A DNA stretch of 64,000 bases from Hinthialibacter sp964556895 (GCA_964556895.1 CAZKYC010000005.1:26951-90950); one strand, 5' to 3'; positions 52,170-61,606 are shown, counted from the first letter of the stretch. Translations and numbers: made by a program. Notes: generated from the letters alone by a model not told the origin.

Positions 52170-52991
52170 CTACGCGAAGACCTGCAGGCCGGCGCCAAAC
52201 TCTGGATCGCGTAATTTCTTAATTGCGTGCGCCTGAATCTGGCGCACGCCTTCCGCCGACAGCCCAAGGCGTTTTCCCGCCTGGCGCAGACTGACCGGAT
52301 CATCATGCCCCTCCAACCCGAAGCGGCATGACAACACGTCTTTCTCGCGCGGCGACAACAGACTCAATGCTCCCTGAATGCGATGGCTCAGTTCATCAAG
52401 CCAGAGGTTGCGATGGACGTCGTCGCGCTCGTCGGCTTGAAGGCGGTTTTCAAGAGTTTGGCCTTCTTCATCTTCAATATGAAACGACAATGTCGATGTG
52501 CCCATGTTGTATATCTTGCTGACTTTTTCGGGATCCATATCAATGGCTTGACCGATTTCTTCGTACGACGGCTTCTTGCCATTGATTTTGACATACCCAT
52601 ATTCAAAATTGCGTATCTTTTTGAGCGAACTGATCTTATTGATTGGGATGGTCACCGTACGCGACTTTTGTTCGATGGCGCGTTGCATGTAGAGGCGAAT
52701 CCACCAGGCCGCGTATGAAATCAGGCGGCATTTCTTCTTAAAATCATACCGGTCGATGGCTTCCATTAGCCCCAGGTTGCCTTCTTGGAGAAGATCAATA
52801 ATCGGCAACCCCTGATTGCGAAAATTAAACGCCATGCGAATTACAAAGCGTTGATTGGCCTCGACTAAGGCGCCACGCGCGTCAAAATCACCCTTGTGAG
52901 CTTTTTTGAGCAGTTTTGCTTCGTCTTGCGCGGATACTGGATTGTGTTTGACATTGCTGAGATATTTTTTGATTTCTGCGCTTTCATACAT
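52170..52991 (-). CDS. RNA polymerase sigma-70 family factor (second paralogue)
   Basis: From ATG 52991 (MYESAEIKKYL), preceded by GGGAGTCGGG, the 273 residues carry region 2 (EANQRFVIRMAFNFRNQGLP, LLQEGNLGLMEAIDRYD, LISYAAWWIRLYMQRAI), region 3 (NGKKPSYEEIGQAIDMDPEK) and region 4 (LSPREKDVLSCRFGLEG, AGKRLGLSAEGVRQIQAHAI). Region 1.1 is missing. It shares the WWIRLYMQRA-x-EQKSR run with the factor at 36 kb, showing common origin, but the linker between regions 2 and 4 differs. It stands alone on the minus strand with its own terminator and no adjacent anti-sigma gene. Confidence 0.93.
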   Translation of the reverse strand: MYESAEIKKYLSNVKHNPVSAQDEAKLLKKAHKGDFDARGALVEANQRFVIRMAFNFRNQGLPIIDLLQEGNLGLMEAIDRYDFKKKCRLISYAAWWIRLYMQRAIEQKSRTVTIPINKISSLKKIRNFEYGYVKINGKKPSYEEIGQAIDMDPEKVSKIYNMGTSTLSFHIEDEEGQTLENRLQADERDDVHRNLWLDELSHRIQGALSLLSPREKDVLSCRFGLEGHDDPVSLRQAGKRLGLSAEGVRQIQAHAIKKLRDPEFGAGLQVFA

Positions 52992-53104
52992 AATCCCGAC
53001 TCCCATAAAGAACAATAAAAAGGTCAAGGTCGCTCGTTTTTAACGTCTCTATTAATAAAGTGTCTATGGGAGCGAGAAAGTTGGATTTTTTTTTGCAGAT
53101 TTTT

Positions 53105-53129
53105 TAGAGTGTTTGACAAAATTGCGCGC
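53105..53129 (-). repeat. R2 end fragment
   Basis: TAGAGTGTTTGACAAAATTG and the next bases match the right end of R2 copy 2 (41044-41068) with two differences. No left end is present. It lies in the space between the sigma gene and hemC. Confidence 0.5.
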
Positions 53130-53174
53130 TTGGAAGAGACGGTTTCTTCCAGGCGTGTATTCATGTCTAGTCAC

Positions 53175-54134
53175 TTATTGATTTTTGGCTTTGAGTTGGT
53201 CAATGATTTCTTTGGCGCCTTGATCGAGCAGTTCATGGGCAAGGGCGCGGCCAAGAGCCTCTGCATCAGAGACGGGCGCCGCTTTTGACTCTCTGATGGC
53301 GGGGTCGCCGTCAAGCGCGGCGACCAGCCCTTCAAGCGTAACCACGCCTTCACTCACAGTCGCATAGGCCGCCATCGGCGCCTGGCACCCGCCCTCAAGC
53401 GTCGCCAAAAAGGCGCGTTCGGCGCCGACGCTGACAGCGGCGTCGGCGTCATGAATCGACTGAAGCAGTTCATTGGTCTCGTCATCGCCGATGCGTGACT
53501 CAATGGCGATGGCGCCCTGGGCGGGCGCGGGCAACATCTCGCCTGGGTCAATCACGCCGGCGATGCGGTCTTGCCATTCCATTCGGCGAATGGCGGCGTG
53601 GGCCATGATCATGCCGTCCCAATCGGCGTCTTCAAATTTTTTGTACCGCGTGTTGACGTTGCCGCGCAAGTCGACCACTTCGGCCCGTGGGCGCAGCGCC
53701 AAAATTTGGGCGCGGCGGCGCAGGCTGCCAGTCGCGACCACTGGCGATTCTGGCATATCAGACAGGCTTGAATATCGGCTTGAGATGAGCGCGTCGAAGG
53801 GCGAGTCGCGTTCAGGGATCGCGCTGACATCCAACCCGTTCGGCAAAACCGTTGGCAGGTCTTTAAAACTGTGCACGGCGATGTCTATGCTCTTGTCGAG
53901 CAGCGCATTTTCAATTTCTTTGGTGAAGACGCCCTTGCCGCCGACTTGGACAAGCGGCTTGTCGAGAACCTTGTCGCCCATGGTGTGGATGACTTTGATC
54001 TCAACTTTGGCCTCCGGGCGGGCGCCGGCCAACAGCGCTTTGACGCGTTCCGCCTGCCATAAGGCGAGCGGGCTGCCGCGGGTTCCCAGGATGAATGTTC
54101 GTCCCTCTGTCATGGGCTTTGGGCTAAGCGTCAT
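53175..54134 (-). CDS. hemC: Porphobilinogen deaminase (hydroxymethylbilane synthase)
   Basis: The 319-residue protein shows all HemC landmarks: ILGTRGSPLALWQAERVKAL, GGKGVFTKEIENALLDKSID, VHSFKDLPT, GSLRRRAQILALRP and the dipyrromethane-cofactor Cys in LEGGCQAPMAAYA. It links four porphobilinogen units into hydroxymethylbilane. It overlaps hemH by four bases and is the last gene of the heme cluster on the minus strand. HemB and HemD, before and after it in the pathway, are not in the window. Confidence 0.97.
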   Translation of the reverse strand: MTLSPKPMTEGRTFILGTRGSPLALWQAERVKALLAGARPEAKVEIKVIHTMGDKVLDKPLVQVGGKGVFTKEIENALLDKSIDIAVHSFKDLPTVLPNGLDVSAIPERDSPFDALISSRYSSLSDMPESPVVATGSLRRRAQILALRPRAEVVDLRGNVNTRYKKFEDADWDGMIMAHAAIRRMEWQDRIAGVIDPGEMLPAPAQGAIAIESRIGDDETNELLQSIHDADAAVSVGAERAFLATLEGGCQAPMAAYATVSEGVVTLEGLVAALDGDPAIRESKAAPVSDAEALGRALAHELLDQGAKEIIDQLKAKNQ

Positions 54135-55144
54135 GCCGCCCGGTGTTCGGGCAGCGGTTCGTACTTGGGCGGCTCATGGTCGATGCGGTAATGAATTACC
54201 CGCGCCAGCATCTTTAGAAACGCCGGATTGTCATTGACGCACAACAAGTGGTCATAGTCTTTGCCCGCATCGTCAAACACCGCCTTGGGTTCAAGCTGGG
54301 TTTCGGCGTTATCGGCGACAAATCCGAAGGGAAAATAGATAAACCGTTCGATGCCGTCGTCGACCATTTTCTGTAGCGAAATATCAGCCGTTGGCTGGGT
54401 CCAGTCGCCGCCCAGGCGATGGTTAAACCAGCCGATGGGCGCGGCGGCGAAGTGAGGCTGAAGGCGGTCACGAAGCAATTCATAGACCATCGTGGTACCA
54501 CAAAAACCCGTATCGAAGATTCCCGGCGGCGGGTGAATCACTGTGCCGTGACAACCGAGCAGGAGGCCCGTCTGTTTGCGGTCGTCTTCGCTATAGCCCC
54601 GTTTTTCGGCTTCTTCGATGACATAGTGAGCCATTACGTCAGCCAGTTCGGCGTGGTGAGGATGAAACGTAACAAACTTCGCTTCGGGCAATGGCCTGCC
54701 GTTTTTTTGTTGGTAGGCCTCAAAATCTTTTTTGGTGACGCCGTCGGTAAAGTCTGATTCGGCGGCGTACATAGGAACAATGATCAATTCTTCACAGCCA
54801 AGTTTGCGAATAGAGTCTAACACCACCGCCTGTGACGGTTCGCGAAATTCATAGCCGATATGAACGCGCCACTCAATGTCAGGGAACTGACTCTTCAATT
54901 CTTGCGCGACGCCAGCGGCTTGCCGTTCGGTAATTAATTCAAGCGGCGATGAGTAATTTTGTTGGTTCCATTCTTTGATGCGTCCCCAGCCGCGCATGGC
55001 GCCGATCAACGGCACCACCAGTCTGGGGATCGGCGCAACCATTCGAGTGAGCTTATAAAGAATTCGGTTGGAGTAAGACCATTGAGGAAAAAACTTTTGC
55101 TCGGGCGGTTCGCCATACGTCATCACTACGACATCAATTTTCAT
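54131..55144 (-). CDS. hemH: Ferrochelatase
   Basis: The 337-residue protein aligns along its length with class I ferrochelatases: VVVMTYGEPP at the start, SSPLELITERQAAGVAQEL, then the catalytic His in GLLLGCHGTVIHPPPG where most enzymes read (V)SAHS(L)P, and the metal-side Glu in FPFGFVADNAETQLE. The His and Glu are kept, but the SAHS context is GCHG. It inserts Fe(II) into protoporphyrin IX (or coproporphyrin III). It overlaps hemY by four bases upstream and hemC by four bases downstream. Given hemN and hemY beside it, the protoporphyrin route is more likely. Confidence 0.88.
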   Translation of the reverse strand: MKIDVVVMTYGEPPEQKFFPQWSYSNRILYKLTRMVAPIPRLVVPLIGAMRGWGRIKEWNQQNYSSPLELITERQAAGVAQELKSQFPDIEWRVHIGYEFREPSQAVVLDSIRKLGCEELIIVPMYAAESDFTDGVTKKDFEAYQQKNGRPLPEAKFVTFHPHHAELADVMAHYVIEEAEKRGYSEDDRKQTGLLLGCHGTVIHPPPGIFDTGFCGTTMVYELLRDRLQPHFAAAPIGWFNHRLGGDWTQPTADISLQKMVDDGIERFIYFPFGFVADNAETQLEPKAVFDDAGKDYDHLLCVNDNPAFLKMLARVIHYRIDHEPPKYEPLPEHRAA

Positions 55145-56556
55145 GTGACAGCCTCCTGAGCGGGCGTGGATGCAGCCTGAAGATACGACTTCACCGCATC
55201 AGCGGTCTGACGGGCGTTTCGGATGCAATCATTCACCGAAACGCCTCGGGTAAAGTTTCCTGTAAGATAAAATCCCGGCGTTTCTTTGAGTTCTTCATCC
55301 ATCACCTCAAGATGGTCGTGGTGGCCCACCGGGTATTGGGGGATCGCTTTGCGCCAACGCACAATCTCTTCGGCCACGGGCTCGCCTTTGGCGCCAACAG
55401 TCATGTGAAGATCACGAATTACCGTGGCGCGCAGGTCATCATCGCTCATGTCATAGGCGTCAGGGTCGAGGCCGCCGCCCACAAAACAGGTAAATGCGAC
55501 GCAGCCGCCCGGCGCGCGCAGCGGGAACAGGCTCGAACTCCAGATACTGCCCAAAAAGCGCGGGCCTTGGCGTCGAGGCGTCAAATAACCAAAGCCGTCG
55601 CAGGGGTGTTCGATATCGCTGCGCTTATACCCAAGCCCCATCACCACCAGGCGGTTGTATGGAATCGTCTTGAAATACTCAGCCGTTTTTGGCAGCAACG
55701 ATTGAAGCAGGGCGCCTAACCCATACGCGGGCGTTGTCGCGACGACGGCGTCGGCTTCTTCAGGGGTGTCGTCGCCTTCGACGAAGACCGTCCAACCGCC
55801 CTCAGGCTTGCGTTCGATGGCGCTGACGGGCGCATTCATGCGCACACGGGAGCCAAGCGAAGCCAACAACGCGCGCGGCAGTTCTTCCATTCCGTCGATG
55901 AACGAACATAAATTTTTCGAGCGCGGCTTCTTGGGTTTGTTGGGGTCTTTCTTGGCAAAGGCTCTGCCTAATCCACCGAGGACCAAACTGCCGCTTTGGC
56001 GCTCAAGGTCATACAACATAGGAAAGCTGGAACGCAGGCTGAGCTTCTCTGGGTCGCCCGCATACACGCCCGACACAAACGGCGTCACCATATGGTCGAG
56101 GATCTCATCACCTAGACGGCGGCGGATGAAATCAGCCAGCGGCTCGTCGTCGACGCTGCGGTTTGAGCGGCGAAACGGTTCGGCTAGTAGGCCCCATTTG
56201 GCCGAAGACGACAGAATCGTCGTCTTGTATAACCCGCCCGGCCCCATCGGCACTTCTTGAAGGGCGCCGTCAATAAACAAATAGCGTTTGTTGGCGCGCA
56301 TCGATTGTTTCAGTAAGCGGTTTTCGAGGCCCAGTTCGCGGCAGAGATCCAGGGTAGCGGGTTCGTTGTCCATGAAGGAGTTGGGCCCGCGTTCAAACAA
56401 GAAGCCGTCTTGCTGAACGGTCTCAATGGCGCCGCCGACGCGCGGGCCTGACTCAAGCAGGCGCACGTCTTGGCCTTGCTGGTGTAAGCGGTGTGCTGCG
56501 GCGAGGCCGGATACGCCCCCGCCGAGAATGAGTGTTCGCGGCATAGTGGCTTTCAC
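55141..56556 (-). CDS. hemY: Protoporphyrinogen oxidase, HemY type
   Basis: The 471-residue FAD protein opens with the dinucleotide motif RTLILGGGVSGLAAAHRLHQ and continues LLESGPRVGGAIETVQQDG, FERGPNSFMDN and a C-terminal FAD loop FYLTGNFTRGVSVNDCIRN. It is the oxygen-dependent six-electron oxidase (also called HemG in older usage) that makes protoporphyrin IX. The start is GTG at 56556 or the Met four codons on; neither has a good Shine-Dalgarno. A basic insertion (DPNKPKKPRSKN) lies in the middle. It is separated from hemN by 114 bases that carry an R1 mini-element. Confidence 0.92.
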   Translation of the reverse strand: MKATMPRTLILGGGVSGLAAAHRLHQQGQDVRLLESGPRVGGAIETVQQDGFLFERGPNSFMDNEPATLDLCRELGLENRLLKQSMRANKRYLFIDGALQEVPMGPGGLYKTTILSSSAKWGLLAEPFRRSNRSVDDEPLADFIRRRLGDEILDHMVTPFVSGVYAGDPEKLSLRSSFPMLYDLERQSGSLVLGGLGRAFAKKDPNKPKKPRSKNLCSFIDGMEELPRALLASLGSRVRMNAPVSAIERKPEGGWTVFVEGDDTPEEADAVVATTPAYGLGALLQSLLPKTAEYFKTIPYNRLVVMGLGYKRSDIEHPCDGFGYLTPRRQGPRFLGSIWSSSLFPLRAPGGCVAFTCFVGGGLDPDAYDMSDDDLRATVIRDLHMTVGAKGEPVAEEIVRWRKAIPQYPVGHHDHLEVMDEELKETPGFYLTGNFTRGVSVNDCIRNARQTADAVKSYLQAASTPAQEAVT

Positions 56557-56582
56557 GTTGCGTTATATGATTTTAGATAGAA

Positions 56583-56650
56583 TCAATCTCAAAATATGGA
56601 GCGCTTTAGTCTCTCTTAATGACCGTTTCAAGTATTTTGAGATGGCTTCT
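56583..56650. repeat. R1-related mini-element within the heme cluster
   Basis: ATCTCAAAATA at 56586-56596 and TATTTTGAGAT at 56633-56643 form inverted arms. The right side, CAAGTATTTTGAGATGGCTT followed by CT, closely matches the right end of R1 copies C1 and C2. The core is missing. Confidence 0.6.
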
Positions 56651-56670
56651 AATCGTCTTTCGAATACTAC

Positions 56671-58086
56671 TTATAATGTTTTTGAGAATGTCGGCGTTTT
56701 GCGGCCGGTTATTTGCGCCTGTTGTAAGTAATAATCAAACACCATCGCGATGGGACGAATGATGATGCGCCCCAATTCGAGAACATGAATCTCTTTGGTG
56801 ATATTGGCGTCGATCAATCCGTCATCGATAAACGGTTTCAGCTGCGTCAGTTCATCAGCGAAATAGTCGTGAAAGTCTTCGTTCCAGGTTTGGTTGAAGC
56901 GATTAACTGGCAGCCGCAGGTTGCACATCAGTTCCATAATCACCCAGCGGCGCATGCGGTCGTCTTTTGATAATTCAAACCCGCGTTCAATTGGTAAGGC
57001 GCCGCCGCGGACGCGCTTTTCGTAGCTGTGTAGTTTCTTGACATTTTGAATATAAATCGATTCCAGGCTGCTGATGGATGACACGCCGAACGAATAGAGG
57101 TCAGCCCCGGCGCGGGTGGTAAAGCCCATAAAGTTGCGTTGTAGGGCGCCTTCTCGCTGGGCGATGGTCAATTCGTCGTTGGGTTTGGCGAAGTGGTCCA
57201 TGCCGATGTAGACAAACCCGTTTTCGGTGAAACGGTCAATCGCAAGCTGAAAAATTTTGAAGCGCTCTTCGGCGCTGGGCAGCCACGATTCTTCGATGCG
57301 CCGCTGGTTGCCCAATTTACCGGGCAGGTAAGCGTAGTTATACAGCGCGATGCGGTCTGGGTCGACCTCCAAGATCGCGTCGAGCGTTTGGTCGAATGTA
57401 TCAGTTGATTGATGAGGCAAGCCATAAACCAGGTCAACATTGACGCTGACAAAGCCTTTGTCGCGGCACCGAATGATAAAGTCAGCCGTCTCTTCGCGCG
57501 TCTGGGGTCGGTTAATGGCTTCTTGGGTTTCTCGGGCGAAATCTTGAACGCCCATCGAGATGCGGGTAAAACCGCAGCCGATCAATACATCGAGATGCTC
57601 AGGCGTCGTCACGCGCAGGTCAACTTCAATCGACTGTTCCGCCCCCGGGTCAAAGTTGAATTGCCCTTTGACGAATTTGAGCAGGCGTTCCAACGCGGCG
57701 GGCGAGATTTCAGTCGGCGTCCCGCCGCCCAGGTGAAACTGAACCACAGGCCGCGTTTTGTCGACCTTGGCCGCCACGCGTTCGGCCTCCATACACACCA
57801 AATCAACGTAGTTGGTATGAATATCGTCGCGGCTTGTGATGATGACGTTACAGCCGCAGAAGTGGCAGCGCTCAGCGCAAAACGGGATATGAATATAAAG
57901 CGACAAGGGTTGGGTTGAACCGCCCGGGTTGGTCTCTTCGATGTGGCGCCAGTAGGCCTCTTCGCCGACAGACTCCGTCCATTCGGGCGCGGTGGGATAG
58001 CTGGTATAGCGCGGCCCGCGAAGGCTGTATTTATTGATCAGGTTGCGATCAATCTCTGGCTTAGGCGCTGTTGGAAGCATATTCAT
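56671..58086 (-). CDS. hemN: Oxygen-independent coproporphyrinogen III oxidase
   Basis: The 471-residue radical-SAM protein has YIHIPFCAERCHFCGCNVII with the CxxxCxxC cluster and the extra Cys of HemN, then FHLGGGTPTEISPAALERLL, and EVDLRVTTPEHLDVLIGCGF. Its HemN-like length and N-terminal residues (NKYSLRGPRYTSYPTAP) separate it from HemW-type paralogues. It decarboxylates two propionates of coproporphyrinogen III anaerobically. Its start overlaps the hemE end by 26 bases. Confidence 0.95.
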   Translation of the reverse strand: MNMLPTAPKPEIDRNLINKYSLRGPRYTSYPTAPEWTESVGEEAYWRHIEETNPGGSTQPLSLYIHIPFCAERCHFCGCNVIITSRDDIHTNYVDLVCMEAERVAAKVDKTRPVVQFHLGGGTPTEISPAALERLLKFVKGQFNFDPGAEQSIEVDLRVTTPEHLDVLIGCGFTRISMGVQDFARETQEAINRPQTREETADFIIRCRDKGFVSVNVDLVYGLPHQSTDTFDQTLDAILEVDPDRIALYNYAYLPGKLGNQRRIEESWLPSAEERFKIFQLAIDRFTENGFVYIGMDHFAKPNDELTIAQREGALQRNFMGFTTRAGADLYSFGVSSISSLESIYIQNVKKLHSYEKRVRGGALPIERGFELSKDDRMRRWVIMELMCNLRLPVNRFNQTWNEDFHDYFADELTQLKPFIDDGLIDANITKEIHVLELGRIIIRPIAMVFDYYLQQAQITGRKTPTFSKTL

Positions 58087-59137
58087 AAGACCGTATCGTT
58101 TCTACAAAAGCGCGTACGCTTTCGACTGGCGTTTCGGGCAGGATGCCGTGACCGAGGTTGGCGACGTAACCCGTGGTGCGGTCGAGTCCATTGAGGATGC
58201 GGGTGACTTCTTCGACGACCGCTTCGGGTTGAGAGTACAACACTGTCGGGTCCATATTGCCTTGCAATGCGGCCGAGGGCCCCAAGCGGGCTTCGGCTTC
58301 GCTCAGTGGAGTATGCCAGTCGATGCTGACCACTTTGGCGCCGCTTTCGCCCAGTTCATCCATCACATGAGGCGACCCTTTCACATAGAGTATAACCGGC
58401 GTTCCCTCATCTTGGATTGTTTTTATCACTTGTTGTTGATAGGGCAAGGCGAATTTTCGATAGGCGTCTTTTGACAGCGCCCCCGCCCAGGTGTCGAAAA
58501 TCTGTACGGCGCACACGCCTGCTTTAATTTGAATGCGCAGATATTCAATCACCGTTTCGGTTACGCGCTCCAGCATCTGCTGCAACACGTCTGGTTTTCC
58601 ATAGACCAGTTCTTTGATGTGGCGCAGGTTCTTGCTGGTAACGCCTTCGCTCATATAGGCCGCCATGGTGAACGGCGCCCCGGCGAACCCCAATACAGGC
58701 ACGTCGTCGCCAACCCGGCGGATAATCTCTTGTAGCGAGTCATACACGGGCGGGGTCTCATCAAAGCGGGCGGCCTCGATACGCGACAGGTCATCCTGGC
58801 ATCGCGCGGGCGGCGCCACTACCGGGCCGCCTTCTTTGTATTCAACCGAAAAGCCCATGTTTTGAAGAGGAATCAAAATATCATTGAACACAATGATCGC
58901 ATCGACATCAAAGATATCAAACGGTTGAATGGAAACGTCTGCCGCAATGTCAGGCATACGGCACATTTCATGAAATGTATATTTGGCCTTCACCGCTTGG
59001 TATTCAGACAAATAACGCCCCGCTTGCCGCATGAGCCACACCGGCGGACGATCAATGGGTTTGTGCTCAATGGCCCCCATGAAGCGTTGTTTTTTGGTTA
59101 GATGTATCGACGCCTTGGCGGACGAGGGTTGGGTCAT
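58061..59137 (-). CDS. hemE: Uroporphyrinogen decarboxylase
   Basis: From ATG 59137 (MTQPSSAKAS) the 358-residue protein has RPPVWLMRQAGRYLSEYQAV, FVGDIAADVS-like Asp region (MPDIAADVSIQPFDIFD), PVLGFAGAPFTMAAYMSEG and NLGHGILPETPVESVRAFV. It removes the four acetate carboxyls of uroporphyrinogen III. An upstream open frame would extend into hemA and is less likely. The gap to hemA is 22 bases. It is in the heme cluster and overlaps hemN at its 3' end. Confidence 0.96.
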   Translation of the reverse strand: MTQPSSAKASIHLTKKQRFMGAIEHKPIDRPPVWLMRQAGRYLSEYQAVKAKYTFHEMCRMPDIAADVSIQPFDIFDVDAIIVFNDILIPLQNMGFSVEYKEGGPVVAPPARCQDDLSRIEAARFDETPPVYDSLQEIIRRVGDDVPVLGFAGAPFTMAAYMSEGVTSKNLRHIKELVYGKPDVLQQMLERVTETVIEYLRIQIKAGVCAVQIFDTWAGALSKDAYRKFALPYQQQVIKTIQDEGTPVILYVKGSPHVMDELGESGAKVVSIDWHTPLSEAEARLGPSAALQGNMDPTVLYSQPEAVVEEVTRILNGLDRTTGYVANLGHGILPETPVESVRAFVETIRSYEYASNSA

Positions 59138-59159
59138 CGAATGTTCGCTCTCTCTAGGA

Positions 59160-60509
59160 TTATTGTTCGGGCGCGGCGGCTGGTTCAATCGACACTGGCG
59201 TGGTTGAGCGCGCCCCATTGGCCTCGCGAAACACTTCAGCCAGGCATTTGACCGCTTCGGGGCATGACTTGATGGTTTCGCCTTTTCGCAGGTTGCGGCG
59301 CGGCGCGAGCACGATGCGTTCCGCCATGCGCTTCATGCGGGCGGCGATAGCTTCTTGTTGCTCGACTGACAAATCAGGCGACAGCGAAAACAGGCTCTGC
59401 AATTCTTCTTGATAGATGCGGTCGGCGTAGTCGCCCAAGTCTTTAGCGATTTGGTCTAGTTGAATGGGTTGAGGCCAGGGGCCGAGTTGTTTCAATTCAC
59501 TCATGACAATATCTTCGGCCCGATCCAATTCACTTTCGCGGCCCGCCTGGTTGCGCTGGGCGCAGGCGCGAAGGTCTTCAAGACCGACCACGTTGACGCC
59601 GTCAATCTCAGCAACAGCCGGGTCGATATCCGGCGGCAGCGCGATGTCAATCAACATACTCGGAGCGCTGTTGCTCAGGCGCCCGCATGTAAATAATTCA
59701 GGCGTGATGACCGGCTCTGACGCCGCCGTACCGCAGATTACCAGGTCGCATCCTTGCAGGGCGCGTTCGATTTCGTCTAGGCCATACACGGTTGCGTTGA
59801 CTTGCTGGGCCAGTTCCTGGGCGCTTTCGTAGGTCCGGTTTACGATGCGCAATTCTTTCACACCAGCCTGGAAAAGATATTTCGCCGCTAGCGAGCTCAT
59901 CTTTCCGGCGCCGATTACGGCGGCGCGGGTGTTGTGAAGATGGCCAAACTCTTCTTTGGCGAATTCAACCGCCAGCGCGCTCACGGAGACGCGGCCCTTG
60001 CCTAGGCCGGTTTCGTTTCTCACCCGCTTGGCGATCGAAAAGGCTTTTTGAAACAGAATGTGAACCACCCGATGGGCGTTGGCGTCCTGGTTGGCCTGTT
60101 GGTAAGCCTTTTTTAATTGCCCCAGGATTTGCCCGTCGCCCAACACCATCGATTCAAGGCCTGAGGCCAGGCGGGCGAGGTGGGTGACGGCGTTTGAATC
60201 GACTTTCACGGTCAGAATCGATAAAAGGTCTTCGACTGAAACCTGGTTGCGCTCGGCCAGGGCTTGAAGCGCCGTAGTCATGCCTTCGCGTACGGAATTG
60301 GTAACGAGGTATAGTTCTACACGGTTACAGGTACATAGGCCGACAGCGTCGTCGATATGACAACGCTCTTTTAGGTTGGCCAAAAACAAATCCATTTCAT
60401 CCTGTTCAAATAGATAGCGGCGCAGGTCTGGCAACGCGAGGTTCTGGTGGTTAAAACTCAGAACGATAAAATGACAGGAAGAAGATTCGGCTGGTTGTTC
60501 AATTGTCAT
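59160..60509 (-). CDS. hemA: Glutamyl-tRNA reductase
   Basis: The 449-residue protein carries the catalytic Cys in VGLCTCNRVELYLVTNSV, NAVTHLARLASGLESMVLGD, GQILGQLKKAYQ, and the NADPH domain AAVIGAGKMSSLAAKYLFQ with RIVNRTYESAQELA. It reduces Glu-tRNA(Glu) to glutamate semialdehyde, the first step of the C5 heme route, and it heads the hem cluster. HemL, which uses its product, is not here. The AGAGAGA-rich stretch upstream is a plausible ribosome site. The region 60510-60908 contains an inverted repeat but no gene. Confidence 0.96.
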   Translation of the reverse strand: MTIEQPAESSSCHFIVLSFNHQNLALPDLRRYLFEQDEMDLFLANLKERCHIDDAVGLCTCNRVELYLVTNSVREGMTTALQALAERNQVSVEDLLSILTVKVDSNAVTHLARLASGLESMVLGDGQILGQLKKAYQQANQDANAHRVVHILFQKAFSIAKRVRNETGLGKGRVSVSALAVEFAKEEFGHLHNTRAAVIGAGKMSSLAAKYLFQAGVKELRIVNRTYESAQELAQQVNATVYGLDEIERALQGCDLVICGTAASEPVITPELFTCGRLSNSAPSMLIDIALPPDIDPAVAEIDGVNVVGLEDLRACAQRNQAGRESELDRAEDIVMSELKQLGPWPQPIQLDQIAKDLGDYADRIYQEELQSLFSLSPDLSVEQQEAIAARMKRMAERIVLAPRRNLRKGETIKSCPEAVKCLAEVFREANGARSTTPVSIEPAAAPEQ

Positions 60510-60732
60510 TCTTAGTTGTCTCTCTTCTTCGATTCTTTCAAGTTTTCATTGTTCGTTAAACAGCTATCAAGGAAACATGCAAGTCTCGTGCAAGATTGAT
60601 TGAAACAGTAACATTTAGCCTTACGTTTTTTATCACAAATAAAATCAATACATTAACACCATTCTCGTTGAAGGGTTTTAAATCACAATTGGCTTAAGAC
60701 TGACAAGAACGCCGCACCAATCTCCACATAAG

Positions 60733-60764
60733 ATGCGGCAAAAATGCGCGGTGAGTTGCCGCAT
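60733..60764. repeat. Inverted repeat between hemA and nuoI
   Basis: ATGCGGCAA (60733-60741) and TTGCCGCAT (60756-60764) form a nine-base stem with a 14-base loop in the 399-base divergent space. It could be an operator or a short transcript end. Confidence 0.4.
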
Positions 60765-60908
60765 TTGATCGTACTGTAACCCGTGTGGCTACAGCCAGAA
60801 AGAACAGTACACACTGGAATTTACACGCTTTTGAGGTTAAATATACGTCAGTTGTCACATCATCTTCGGCGCTTCAACACATAAATCCCTGATTTGAAGG
60901 ACGTTTCG

Positions 60909-61580
60909 ATGCAAGAAGCGGTGTTTAAGCAGATTCCCGCAGAGCCCAAACAAGGGCGCGTGAAAGTCCATGTGACTTCACGGCAGATCAAACAACTTGG
61001 TTGGTCGCGTTCGCTACAGATTGTATGGGCAGTGGTTAAGGGCATGTCACTGACCTTTCGCCACCTGTTTCGCAAACCGGTGACGTTTAATTACCCTAAT
61101 CAAAAGCGTCTCCAGTCGCCGCGCTTTCGCGGCGTCCATCGCCTGCAACGCTTTGAAGACGGCAAGGAACGTTGTGTCGGGTGTGGACTGTGTTCGGTGG
61201 TGTGCCCTTCGAACGCCATCTATCTCGAAGCCGCCGAAAACACCCCTGACAACATGGTGTCTCACGGCGAGCGCTACGCGACTTATTATCAGATTGATAT
61301 GTTGCGCTGTATCTTCTGCGGCTTTTGTGAAGAAGCCTGCCCTGAAGACGCCATCGTGATGGGCCCCAACTGGGAAGCGGCCAGCACCCACCGCGACGAC
61401 TTTATCTATACCAAAGACCGCCTGTTGGTGCCGCTTGAGAAGAAAGACGAGTGGTTCCGTAAGGGCATGACCTGGAAGGAAGAAGAAGAAAAAACCGTTC
61501 CGACCTCCCATGACTTGCCGGAATATTACATGGCCGAGAAGAAGAAAGAAGAAAAGAAAGACGCTCGCGCCAAGGCGTAA
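60909..61580 (+). CDS. nuoI: NADH-quinone oxidoreductase subunit I
   Basis: From ATG 60909, preceded by GAAGGA seven bases away, the 223-residue protein has two 4Fe-4S clusters: CVGCGLCSVVCPSNA and CIFCGFCEEACPEDA, with the linker typical of NuoI. It carries electrons through the hydrophilic arm of complex I to the quinone. No other nuo gene is near, so this is an orphan copy or a scattered operon. The C-terminus has an unusual Lys/Glu-rich tail (MAEKKKEEKKDARAKA). It has its own terminator. Confidence 0.95.
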   Translation: MQEAVFKQIPAEPKQGRVKVHVTSRQIKQLGWSRSLQIVWAVVKGMSLTFRHLFRKPVTFNYPNQKRLQSPRFRGVHRLQRFEDGKERCVGCGLCSVVCPSNAIYLEAAENTPDNMVSHGERYATYYQIDMLRCIFCGFCEEACPEDAIVMGPNWEAASTHRDDFIYTKDRLLVPLEKKDEWFRKGMTWKEEEEKTVPTSHDLPEYYMAEKKKEEKKDARAKA

Positions 61581-61606
61581 ACCAAACTCACAATTCAGCA
61601 TTCCTC

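Noticed and set aside
53130..53155. Weak hairpin GGAAGA/TCTTCC after hemC
   Set aside because: The stem is only six bases and no T-run follows directly; not convincing as a terminator.
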